A stretch of DNA of 36,217 nt, from the NCBI RefSeq assembly GCF_016405855.1, contig NZ_JAEFCA010000015.1, positions 1 to 36,217 on the forward strand, given 5' to 3'. Made by a program: the position numbers and the translations under genes. The stretch is from Flavobacterium sp. IB48. Its GTDB lineage: Bacteria; Bacteroidota; Bacteroidia; Flavobacteriales; Flavobacteriaceae. Below the pieces are notes generated by a model, which made no database searches, was not told the DNA's origin, and saw nothing but the letters and a program-made list of their open reading frames with translations. Positions 1-7,519 of the stretch are shown here, in pieces (the stretch's first letter is position 1; each line of letters begins with the position of its first letter).

Positions 1-33
1 AAACCCTATCCAAAACGGATAGGGTTTTTTGTT
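1..33 (+). terminator. Intrinsic terminator of an off-window gene
   Basis: An 11-bp perfect stem (AAACCCTATCC, positions 1-11, pairing with GGATAGGGTTT, 17-27) with a 5-base loop is followed by a run of T. This is a textbook Rho-independent terminator for a plus-strand gene ending left of the window. The A residues opening the stem mean it could also work for minus-strand transcription. Confidence 0.85.
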
Positions 34-460
34 TTATACACAGTTTTTAAAGTATTATCAAAAAAAATAAAATTTCATTTATGCTGTCTGGAGATATCGC
101 TGATGAAACCGTTTCTTTAACTCCTTTTCTTTCATTAAAAAATCCAAGCATAAATTTTGAGTGAGATATTAACTTCAATAAACTAATAATCTTTGGAGTA
201 TAAAATCAAATGAATTTTGACATTCTATAATAATTTATTTAAGAATGATATTTAAACTGTCTAAATAATAAAACGTAAACGCATTTTAAATGAAATTTCA
301 CAATCGTTTCAACGTACACGTTGACTTAATGGTGTGGTATTGTTTGGCTAGATATATAAAAAAGGTGAAGATAGCAGTGGCTTATCATTTGACCAAATTA
401 GAGAAGTCGAGACTTGATAAAACATCTTAAAACAGTATACTAAACAAAACGTTACAAAAA

Positions 461-493
461 AAACGAGTTAAATAATGATTTGACTCGTTTTTT
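461..493 (+). terminator. Terminator-like hairpin
   Basis: ACGAGTTA (463-470) pairs with TGACTCGT (481-488), including one G-T wobble, around a 10-base loop, followed by six T. A run of A precedes it, so it could act in both directions. It lies about 30 bases after the small ORF ending at 430, so it may mark the end of a small or decayed transcription unit. Confidence 0.55.
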
Positions 494-574
494 ACTTTTG
501 GAGTGTTTATATCGAGGATTTAAACTTATTTTTTACCTTTTAAGTATGATTAATAAATTAATGAAAATAAAAAA

Positions 575-621
575 ACTTCCGAGTCTGTGCGCAAAAATTG
601 GAACGTAACAGACAGGGAAGT
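575..621. repeat. Imperfect palindrome with tandem G-A internal loop
   Basis: ACTTCC (575-580) pairs with GGAAGT (616-621) and GTCTGT (583-588) pairs with ACAGAC (608-613). The two helices are separated by GA opposite AG, and the terminal loop is 19 bases. On the minus strand the structure is followed by seven T, so it would look like a terminator in that orientation, yet no minus-strand gene lies to its right. Its role is not known. Confidence 0.45.
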
Positions 622-864
622 AAATGTTTATAAAAATAAAAGGATTCTTTTTATTAAATTTATATAATTAAAATTCGATATTACAAAATTGTTGCTCATT
701 TAGAAAAGTATGATTTATCTATAACGAGTAGTATTATAAGTAATTAAGGATGTAAAAAAAGAGTTGCATAGATTTTATCTATTCTGTAAGAATTATTTAT
801 GATTCACAGCTGTATTTTTCTTTTTCATTAGTTAGTAATTTAGTAAAAAATAAAATTTTGAACT

Positions 865-3138
865 ATGGATAATCAATCAAATGACATCAGTAAATGCCCA
901 TTTCACAATGGGAGCATGGACAAACAAGCTGCTTCAGGAACGAAAAATCGTGACTGGTGGCCAAAGCAGTTAAAAGTAAATATTCTGAGACAGAATTCGT
1001 TATCGTCAAATCCGTTAGATAAGGATTTTAATTATGCTGAAGCTTTTAAAAGTCTCGATATTGAGGCGGTGAAGAAAGATTTACATGCTCTTATGACTGA
1101 TTCACAAGATTGGTGGCCTGCAGATTTTGGTCACTATGGCGGTCTTTTCATACGAATGGCGTGGCATAGTGCAGGTACTTATAGAGTACATGATGGACGA
1201 GGCGGAGCAGGAGCAGGACAGCAGAGATTTGCTCCTCTTAACAGCTGGCCTGATAATGTGAGTCTTGATAAGGCAAGAAGATTGCTTTGGCCAATAAAAC
1301 AAAAATATGGACAAAAGATTTCGTGGGCCGATTTGTTAATCCTAACTGGTAACGTTGCACTAGAATCGATGGGTTTTAAAACATTTGGTTTTGCAGGAGG
1401 ACGTGCTGATGTTTGGGAAGCTGATGAATCTGTTTACTGGGGATCTGAAACTACATGGTTAGGCGGCGATGAGCGTTATAAAGATGGTTCTGAAGGTGTT
1501 CCTAAAGATCATGGAGTAGTTTCATCAGATGATAATGCAGATGGAGATATTCATAGTAGAAATCTTGAAAAACCTCTTGCAGCAGTGCAGATGGGACTTA
1601 TATATGTAAATCCTGAAGGACCAGATGGAAATCCAGACCCGATTGCGGCTGCTAAAGACATCAGAGATACTTTTGGACGTATGGCAATGAATGATGAAGA
1701 AACAGTAGCGTTAATAGCTGGCGGCCATACTTTTGGTAAAACTCACGGCGCTGCTTCATCAGATCATGTTGGCGCAGAGCCTGAAGCAGCTGGTTTAGAA
1801 TTGCAGGGGTTAGGATGGAAAAATAGTTTTGGCTCAGGAAAAGGTAGTGACGCGATTACAAGTGGACTTGAAGTTACTTGGACAACAACACCAACACAAT
1901 GGAGCAATAACTTTTTTGAAAATTTATTTGCTTATGAATGGGAACTTTCTAAAAGTCCTGCAGGTGCGCACCAATGGGTAGCAAAAAATGCGGAGGCAAT
2001 TATTCCAGATGCATTTGATGCTAACAAAAAACACTTGCCAACAATGCTTACTACAGATTTATCATTAAGATTAGATCCTGTTTATGAGAAAATATCTCGT
2101 CGCTTTTTAGAAAATCCTGATGAGTTTGCTGATGCTTTTGCTCGAGCATGGTTTAAATTGACGCACCGTGATATGGGACCGCGTGCTTTATATCTAGGAT
2201 CTGAACTGCCATCAGAAGAACTTTTGTGGCAAGACCCTATTCCAGCGGTAAATCACACCCTAATAAACGATGAGGATATAGCACAGTTAAAAGAAAAAGT
2301 TTTAAACTCAGGATTAAGCATATCACAATTGGTTTCTACAGCTTGGGCTTCTGCCTCAACTTTTAGAGGTTCAGATAAACGCGGAGGAGCAAATGGTGGA
2401 CGTATAAGACTCGCACCACAGAAAGATTGGGAAGTAAACAATCCAACTGCTCTTAAAGTGGTTTTAGATAAATTAGAGGCTATTCAGAAAGATTTTAATG
2501 AAGCAAATGGCGACAAAAAAGTTTCACTGGCTGATTTAATAGTTCTTGCTGGTAGCGCAGCTGTCGAAAAAGCGGCTAAAGATGCAGGGGCTTCAGCTAA
2601 GGTACCTTTCTCACCTGGACGTATGGATGCATCTGCAGAACAGACAGATGTTGAATCTTTTGGATATTTAGAGCCAAAAACAGATGGTTTTAGAAATTAC
2701 AGAAAAACAAAATCTTCTGTTTTAACAGAAGAGCTTCTTATAGATAAGGCAAATCTTTTAACTCTTACCGCACCAGAATTAACAGTGCTTTTAGGTGGAC
2801 TTCGTGTTTTAGATATTAATGCTGACGGAAGTAAAAATGGTGTATTTACCAATAGACCGGGTTATTTGACAAATGACTTTTTTGTGAATTTACTAGACAT
2901 GAACACACAATGGCAATCTGTTTCAAATGATAAAGAACTTTATACAGGAAACGACAGAAGTTCAGGACAACCAAAATGGATAGGAACACGTGCCGATCTT
3001 GTTTTTGGTTCAAATTCAGAATTGAGAGCGATAGCAGAAGTTTACGCTGCAGCGGATGCTCATGAGAAATTTGTAAATGATTTTATTGCGGTATGGACTA
3101 AAGTAATGAATCTAGACAGATTTGACTTAAGAAAATAA
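865..3138 (+). CDS. katG: Catalase-peroxidase KatG
   Basis: Bifunctional haem enzyme that breaks down hydrogen peroxide by catalase and peroxidase reactions. The 757-residue length is normal for the family and contains the usual duplicated peroxidase domains. Visible in the active N-terminal half: the distal Arg97-Trp100-His101 set (motif RMAWHSAGTYR), the proximal haem-ligand His288 (motif AGGHTFGKTH), and Tyr247 and Met273, which with Trp100 would form the Met-Tyr-Trp adduct needed for catalase activity. The haem-free C-terminal half starts near residue 435. No signal peptide is seen, so it is cytoplasmic. The start is preceded by A/T-rich sequence and fits the family N-terminus (CPFH motif near residue 11). 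It is monocistronic and closed by the terminator at 3163-3190. An OxyR-type site was not identified. Confidence 0.98.
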   Translation: MDNQSNDISKCPFHNGSMDKQAASGTKNRDWWPKQLKVNILRQNSLSSNPLDKDFNYAEAFKSLDIEAVKKDLHALMTDSQDWWPADFGHYGGLFIRMAWHSAGTYRVHDGRGGAGAGQQRFAPLNSWPDNVSLDKARRLLWPIKQKYGQKISWADLLILTGNVALESMGFKTFGFAGGRADVWEADESVYWGSETTWLGGDERYKDGSEGVPKDHGVVSSDDNADGDIHSRNLEKPLAAVQMGLIYVNPEGPDGNPDPIAAAKDIRDTFGRMAMNDEETVALIAGGHTFGKTHGAASSDHVGAEPEAAGLELQGLGWKNSFGSGKGSDAITSGLEVTWTTTPTQWSNNFFENLFAYEWELSKSPAGAHQWVAKNAEAIIPDAFDANKKHLPTMLTTDLSLRLDPVYEKISRRFLENPDEFADAFARAWFKLTHRDMGPRALYLGSELPSEELLWQDPIPAVNHTLINDEDIAQLKEKVLNSGLSISQLVSTAWASASTFRGSDKRGGANGGRIRLAPQKDWEVNNPTALKVVLDKLEAIQKDFNEANGDKKVSLADLIVLAGSAAVEKAAKDAGASAKVPFSPGRMDASAEQTDVESFGYLEPKTDGFRNYRKTKSSVLTEELLIDKANLLTLTAPELTVLLGGLRVLDINADGSKNGVFTNRPGYLTNDFFVNLLDMNTQWQSVSNDKELYTGNDRSSGQPKWIGTRADLVFGSNSELRAIAEVYAAADAHEKFVNDFIAVWTKVMNLDRFDLRK

Positions 3139-3162
3139 TGCAACTGAGAAGGATATTAAACT

Positions 3163-3190
3163 AAAAGACGCCCATTGTGGCGTCTTTTTT
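3163..3190. terminator. Bidirectional terminator between katG and the RNA methyltransferase
   Basis: AAAAGACGCC (3163-3172) and GGCGTCTTTT (3179-3188) form a perfect 10-bp stem around a 6-base loop. T runs follow on the plus strand and A runs precede it, so it can terminate both converging genes, katG on plus and the methyltransferase on minus, whose stop lies 9 bases away. Confidence 0.9.
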
Positions 3191-3198
3191 ATTAACTT

Positions 3199-3657
3199 TT
3201 AAGAACGTGGTTTAGATAAATTTCTATCATACATTACAATAGTTCCTGCAACAGCCACATTTAAACTTTTTTCAGATTTAAATTTCACTAAATGATGGCA
3301 TTTATCCATAACTTTTTTAGATAAACCATGATCTTCTGCGCCCAATATATAAACACAACGTCTAGGGTGTTCAAAAGTTTCTAAATCAGAGGCTTTTTCA
3401 GATAATTCAACTCCAACTAATCGGGCTCCTTTTGGTAAATTTTCAAAAAAAGCTTCAAAAGTATCATAGTGGAAGTAAGGAATTGCTTTTACAGCATCAT
3501 GCGTATCACACGCCTGTTTAGCATATCGATTGCCTATAGTAAATATGAAAGTTGCGCCTAAGTTTTGAGCTGATCGCCACAAAACACCTAAGTTTTCGGG
3601 CGTTTTACCATTTTGTATTCCTATGCCGAAATATTCATTTATAAAGTTGTCATTCAT
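3199..3657 (-). CDS. TrmH/SpoU-family RNA methyltransferase
   Basis: Likely a SAM-dependent 2'-O-ribose methyltransferase acting on tRNA or rRNA; the target base cannot be told. The three SPOUT signatures are present: NLGVLWRSAQNLGA near the N-terminus (conserved Asn and Arg), YILGAEDHGL in the middle, and SLNVAVAGTIVMYDR near the C-terminus, which together form the knotted SAM site. About 152 residues is typical of the minimal catalytic domain without a substrate-binding extension. I start at the ATG 3657-3655. The reading frame extends to a TTG at 3672, but that codon directly abuts the predicted -7 promoter box, so translation from it is unlikely. It is divergent from the P-type ATPase and convergent with katG. 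Confidence 0.9.
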   Translation of the reverse strand: MNDNFINEYFGIGIQNGKTPENLGVLWRSAQNLGATFIFTIGNRYAKQACDTHDAVKAIPYFHYDTFEAFFENLPKGARLVGVELSEKASDLETFEHPRRCVYILGAEDHGLSKKVMDKCHHLVKFKSEKSLNVAVAGTIVMYDRNLSKPRS

Positions 3658-3661
3658 ATGG

Positions 3662-3692
3662 CAAAAATACAAAGTGTAAGTACATAAATCAA
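3662..3692 (-). promoter_or_regulatory. Bacteroidota-type promoter of the RNA methyltransferase
   Basis: On the minus strand TTG (3692-3690) is followed after 20 bases by TATTTTTG (3669-3662), matching the Flavobacterium/Bacteroides consensus TTG-N17-23-TAnnTTTG. The ATG begins only 5 bases after the -7 box, so the transcript may have almost no 5' leader. Confidence 0.6.
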
Positions 3693-3807
3693 TATTTTAT
3701 TGAGATCAAAAGAATGTGTGGTCTGTAAAGATTGTTTCAAATCGCAAAATGAAACCTAAAAAGACACATTATTATATTTAAATTTATGGTAATAGTATAT
3801 TTTTATA

Positions 3808-3854
3808 AGAGTAAAGAAATCGATTGTTGAAATCGTTCGGCAATATTTTACTCT
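3808..3854. repeat. Inverted repeat at the P-type ATPase promoter
   Basis: AGAGTAAA (3808-3815) is the exact reverse complement of TTTACTCT (3847-3854), with 31 bases between. An inner ATTG/CAAT pair (3823-3826, 3840-3843) could extend a hairpin. The right arm ends 5 bases before the predicted -7 box (3860-3867), so this lies over the -33 region and is more likely an operator than an mRNA structure. Confidence 0.45.
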
Positions 3855-3859
3855 ACTGT

Positions 3860-3867
3860 TATTTTTG
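3860..3867 (+). promoter_or_regulatory. Putative -7 box of the P-type ATPase gene
   Basis: TATTTTTG fits TAnnTTTG exactly and lies 11 bases before the ATG at 3879. No TTG occurs at the usual distance; the nearest is TTC at 3836-3838, 21 bases away. This is therefore a partial promoter match. Confidence 0.4.
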
Positions 3868-3878
3868 TTGGAAATTAT

Positions 3879-6371
3879 ATGGAAGCAAACGAGCAAGAAT
3901 TAATCGGACTAAACTTTAGTGAGGTGGATGAGTCTAGAAAAGAATTCGGGACTAATCAGTATCATTATAAGAAAGAGAATAGAATTTTAGCTTTTTTTAA
4001 AAATGTTTTTGCAGAACCAATGATTCTGTTGCTGCTTGCCGCTTCCGGAATTTACTTTATTAATAGACAATATAGCGATGGATTTTTTCTTTTAGTTTCT
4101 ATATTGTTGATTGCTGCAATTTCACTTTATCAGGAAAAAAGAAGCCAGAATGCTTTGGCAAAATTAAAAGAATTCATAGAACCTTTATGTACAGTTATTC
4201 GTGATGGAAAATACCAGAACATTAAAACGCAAGATATTGTTGTTGGAGATTTGGTAGTAATTGAAGAAGGCGCTTTGGTTCCGGCTGATGGAATAATTAT
4301 ACAATCCAATGATTTTTCAGTAAATGAAGCAATACTAACTGGCGAATCAATGGTTGTTTTTAAAGATAGTAATCAAGAAGATAATAAGGTTTTTTCTGGA
4401 ACTATTACAGCCAGCGGATTAGCCATAGTTAAAGTAACTGAAATTGGAAATGACACAAGATTAGGTAAAATAGGAAGCAGTTTAGAATCTATAGATACAG
4501 AAAAAACACCATTAGAAATACAGATTGGGAATTTCGTAAAAAAAATGATTTTTACTGGTGCTTTCGTATTCATTTTAGTATGGGTTTTAAACTACTTGCG
4601 AGTGGGAAATGTGCTTCAAAGTCTTTTATTGGCACTAACACTTGCAATGAGTATTCTGCCAGAAGAAATTCCAGTTGCTTTTGCCACATTTATGGCGCTT
4701 GGAGCTCGCAGACTTATGAAAATCGGGATTGTTGTAAAACAGATGAAAACAGTAGAAACATTAGGAAGCGCTACAGTAATCTGTACAGATAAAACTGGAA
4801 CAATTACCCAAAATAAAATGGATTTGGCGGGACTTTATCTGCCATCTGGGATAGAGGCTGGAATTAATACATTCAAAGATATAAAAGAAACAGAAGAACT
4901 TCTTACGACTGCTATGTGGGCAAGCGAGCCTATTCCTTTTGATCCTATGGAAATTGCGCTTCATGACACCTATAAAAAATTTGCAGAAACAGATATGACG
5001 TCTCATTTTAAAATGATTCACGAATATCCTTTATCGGGCAAACCTCCAATGATGACGCATGTATTTGAAGATTCTTCAGGAAATAGAATTATTGCGGCTA
5101 AAGGTGCACCTGAAGCAATTTTAGAGGTTTGTAGTCTTTCTAAACAAGATGAACAGAAGATTATAACCGCGATGGATCAATTGACCGGTAAAGGCTACAG
5201 AGTACTTGGTGTGGGAGAGGGAAATTTGCAGGGAAATAATTATCCTGATAAACAGCAGAAAATCTCATTTACTTTTAAAGGACTTGTTGCTTTTTATGAT
5301 CCTCCAAAAGATAATATTGCAGAAGTGCTTCAGTCTTTTTATACAGCAGGAATTGCCGTTAAGATTATTACTGGAGACAATTTGAAAACGACTAATGCTA
5401 TCGCGCAGCAAATTGGTTTTGTTGGTTCTGAAAAAGCTATAACTGGAGATGAACTAATAAAATGGAGTGATCAAGAACTGCAAAACAAAGTAATGGATAT
5501 TAATATTTTCAGTCGGATGTTTCCAGATGCTAAATTGAGAATTGTAAATGCTCTTAAAGCTTGTGGACAAATTGTAGCCATGACAGGAGATGGAGTTAAT
5601 GACGGGCCTTCGCTAAAAGCTGCTCATATCGGAATCGCTATGGGGAAAAAAGGAACGGCAATAGCAAAAGATGCCGCATCGCTTATCCTTACTGAAGATG
5701 ATCTTTCAAAAATGGTTGATGCTGTAGCAATGGGGAGAAAGATTTATACGAATCTAAAAAAAGCAGTTCGATACATCATATCTATTCATATTCCAATAAT
5801 TCTCATTGTCTTCATTCCGCTTGCTTTAAGATGGATTTATCCTAATATATTCAGTCCGCTTCATGTTATTTTGCTTGAACTAATTATGGGGCCAACTTGC
5901 TCCATTATATTTGAAAACGAACCTGCCGAAGCAGATACAATGAAGAGAGGACCAAGGCCGATGCGAACAGATTTTTTTAATTTTAAAGAATTGACGGCAA
6001 GTATTATTCAAGGCATTGCGATAACTTTAGGATTGTTACTTTCTTACCAGTGGGCAATATACAATCAATGGAATGAAAACATTACGCGTAGTATGGTTTT
6101 TTTAACTTTAATTACTTCGAATATTGTCTTAACGCTGGTTAATAGATCATTTTATTATTCGTTATGGACAACATTCCAATACAAAAATATCCTTGTCTCT
6201 ATAATAATAGGCATTACTATTTTTTTAACGATATTGTTATTTACTATTCCTTTTTTACGTTCTCTTTTTAATTTTGAACTTATTACACTTTCTCAAATGT
6301 TTTTTTGCATCGCGACAGGCTTAGTTTCAGTATTGTGGTTTGAAGTTGTGAAATATTTTAGGAGAAGATAA
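3879..6371 (+). CDS. P-type cation-transporting ATPase (P2-like)
   Basis: An 830-residue inner-membrane pump that uses ATP through an aspartyl-phosphate intermediate. Seen in order: N-terminal cation-ATPase domain, first membrane pair (about residues 45-85), actuator loop with TGES at 154-157, PEEIP at 261-265 in the fourth membrane helix, phosphorylation motif DKTGT with Asp304, hinge motif TGDGVND at 569-575, and C-terminal membrane segments. The PEEIP motif resembles the PEGLP of Ca2+ pumps. However, the helix that in SERCA carries the NxxTD cation ligands reads LLELIMGPT (Glu667), and the preceding helix has IHIPI (His637, Pro639). The transported ion is therefore uncertain; Ca2+, Mn2+ or another cation are all possible. 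No partner gene or metal regulator is adjacent. It converges with the AraC gene, with 29 bases between the stops. Confidence 0.92.
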   Translation: MEANEQELIGLNFSEVDESRKEFGTNQYHYKKENRILAFFKNVFAEPMILLLLAASGIYFINRQYSDGFFLLVSILLIAAISLYQEKRSQNALAKLKEFIEPLCTVIRDGKYQNIKTQDIVVGDLVVIEEGALVPADGIIIQSNDFSVNEAILTGESMVVFKDSNQEDNKVFSGTITASGLAIVKVTEIGNDTRLGKIGSSLESIDTEKTPLEIQIGNFVKKMIFTGAFVFILVWVLNYLRVGNVLQSLLLALTLAMSILPEEIPVAFATFMALGARRLMKIGIVVKQMKTVETLGSATVICTDKTGTITQNKMDLAGLYLPSGIEAGINTFKDIKETEELLTTAMWASEPIPFDPMEIALHDTYKKFAETDMTSHFKMIHEYPLSGKPPMMTHVFEDSSGNRIIAAKGAPEAILEVCSLSKQDEQKIITAMDQLTGKGYRVLGVGEGNLQGNNYPDKQQKISFTFKGLVAFYDPPKDNIAEVLQSFYTAGIAVKIITGDNLKTTNAIAQQIGFVGSEKAITGDELIKWSDQELQNKVMDINIFSRMFPDAKLRIVNALKACGQIVAMTGDGVNDGPSLKAAHIGIAMGKKGTAIAKDAASLILTEDDLSKMVDAVAMGRKIYTNLKKAVRYIISIHIPIILIVFIPLALRWIYPNIFSPLHVILLELIMGPTCSIIFENEPAEADTMKRGPRPMRTDFFNFKELTASIIQGIAITLGLLLSYQWAIYNQWNENITRSMVFLTLITSNIVLTLVNRSFYYSLWTTFQYKNILVSIIIGITIFLTILLFTIPFLRSLFNFELITLSQMFFCIATGLVSVLWFEVVKYFRRR

Positions 6372-6400
6372 AAGACACATTTCTATAACAGACTCATTTT

Positions 6401-7273
6401 TTAATGTTTCGTAATTAATTTGCTTTGATCTCTAAACTCACTTGGTGTAAATCCCATTTTGCGTTTGAAAGTACGGTTAAAATTAGAAATGTTATTAAAT
6501 CCGCTATCATAACATATCTCTTTAATAGACTGTTCAGATTCAAATAATAATCTTGCGGCAAGCCCCAATCTTAAATCAGTTACATAATCTGAAAAAGAAC
6601 TATTAGTACATTTCTTAAAATAATGGCTAAATGCCGATTCTGACATATTAACTAGATCGGCAACTTCTTTTAGCTGAATTTTATTCTGAAGGTTGTCTTT
6701 AATAAAATCATTTACTTTTTCGATTTTATGGCTTTCAGAAAAACTATAATAATCTACATAAGAATGTGAGGAAAGGCTTTTTGTGTTTTTTGCAATCGCT
6801 AAATCATGTAATATAGATAAGAAGTTGAGCAAAGAGTCAAAATCTTGTGAATCTGATAACTGCAGTATTTTAGGCTTAAGCGCTTCAATAGTTTCTTTAG
6901 AAAAAGCAATTCCTCTTTTAGATCTTTCTAATAACTCACGAATCGGAAGAGCTAATTTTCGATTTAAAGTTTTTTCCGAAAACAAATCTTCATGAAACTG
7001 TATCGTAACCACATGCGCCTCAGTGTTTTCTTTTATTCCTGTCCATAAATGAGGAGTGTTCGAACCTATAAGCGCCATATCGCAATCTGTATATTCTATG
7101 ACAGAATCTCCAATAATTCTTTTTCCTGAAGAATTCAAAACCAAATTAAGTTCTATTTCAGGATGAAAATGCAGCGGAAAATCAAATTTGGCATTCTTAT
7201 GATTTAATACTATAAAGAAGTCATCTTCTGAAATAGGTACTAATTCTCTTAGGATATTGCGTTTTTCGTTCAT
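6401..7273 (-). CDS. AraC-family regulator with cupin sensor domain, likely PUL regulator
   Basis: Transcription factor of about 290 residues with an N-terminal cupin-like ligand pocket (motif FPLHFHPEIELN, with paired His) and a C-terminal AraC DNA-binding domain with two helix-turn-helices (KEVADLVNMSESAFSHYFKK and IKEICYDSGFNNISNFNRTF). It lies divergently 250 bases from the susC-like gene, so it probably senses a mannan-derived sugar and activates the operon; this is inference from position. The start is uncertain. The frame opens at TTG 7318, but this overlaps a predicted -7 box; ATG 7294 and ATG 7273 follow. I prefer 7273 because family members begin shortly before the NILREL segment. 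Many PULs use hybrid two-component or ECF/anti-sigma regulators; none of these is seen here. Confidence 0.9.
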   Translation of the reverse strand: MNEKRNILRELVPISEDDFFIVLNHKNAKFDFPLHFHPEIELNLVLNSSGKRIIGDSVIEYTDCDMALIGSNTPHLWTGIKENTEAHVVTIQFHEDLFSEKTLNRKLALPIRELLERSKRGIAFSKETIEALKPKILQLSDSQDFDSLLNFLSILHDLAIAKNTKSLSSHSYVDYYSFSESHKIEKVNDFIKDNLQNKIQLKEVADLVNMSESAFSHYFKKCTNSSFSDYVTDLRLGLAARLLFESEQSIKEICYDSGFNNISNFNRTFKRKMGFTPSEFRDQSKLITKH

Positions 7274-7315
7274 AATAGTATTATAATATTTCATTTGGAG
7301 AATAAGAAACTTGTT

Positions 7316-7323
7316 CAAAAATA
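7316..7323 (-). promoter_or_regulatory. Putative -7 box of the AraC regulator gene
   Basis: On the minus strand the bases read TATTTTTG, an exact match to TAnnTTTG. No TTG lies at the normal distance, so this is a partial match. If real, it rules out the TTG 7318 start of the regulator. Confidence 0.35.
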
Positions 7324-7372
7324 AATAATATTTTTCTGTTATATGCTATTTTGAGTGCAAATAAAAATTATT

Positions 7373-7389
7373 TGTTCATATAAAGAACA
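7373..7389. promoter_or_regulatory. Candidate operator in the regulator-susC gap
   Basis: TGTTC, 7 bases, GAACA forms a 17-bp dyad ending about 21 bases before the likely -33 element of the susC promoter (7411). A half-site TTGTTCA recurs as a direct repeat at 7311-7317 and 7372-7378. The placement suits an activator of the AraC type, but binding is inferred only. Confidence 0.35.
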
Positions 7390-7410
7390 TGTTTGTTGTT
7401 AAAAGTATTA

Positions 7411-7439
7411 TTGTTTATTCATGAAAGTATTACTATTTG
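7411..7439 (+). promoter_or_regulatory. Probable promoter of the mannan PUL operon
   Basis: TTG (7411-7413) is followed after 17 bases by TACTATTTG (7431-7439). This differs from TAnnTTTG by one extra base, the sort of weak box expected at an activator-dependent promoter. It leaves an 80-base leader before susC. Confidence 0.35.
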
Positions 7440-7519
7440 ATGGTATTTACAAAATCGTTACGAAAACGAAGTAGTTAATTTGTCTCGAAACTATTAACTA
7501 ATCTTTAACCAATCAAACA

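Larger units (their letters stand above)
34..864. other. Long non-coding stretch upstream of katG
   Basis: No convincing gene is visible in about 830 bases. Positions 309-324 hold a 16-bp inverted repeat (TCAACGT, 2-base spacer, ACGTTGA). Positions 329-430 read as a 33-codon ORF, and another frame across the same bases gives a short peptide ending near 416; neither resembles a known protein, so decayed gene remnants are possible. A terminator-like hairpin (461-493) and an imperfect palindrome (575-621) are listed separately. The last 240 bases before katG are very A/T-rich. The best -7-like match is TATTTTTC at 813-820, with no convincing -33 partner, so the katG promoter is not located with confidence. 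Confidence 0.5.

Noticed and set aside
329..430. 33-codon ORF and a second short frame upstream of katG
   Set aside because: Both are too short and lack any recognisable motif; at most decayed remnants.
768..785. ATAGAT-ttt-ATCTAT dyad upstream of katG as an OxyR site
   Set aside because: It is a short A/T-only-like dyad that does not match the spaced OxyR pattern and is likely chance.
6372..6400. Terminator between the P-type ATPase and AraC genes
   Set aside because: The 29-base gap has a T run but no convincing stem, so none is annotated.
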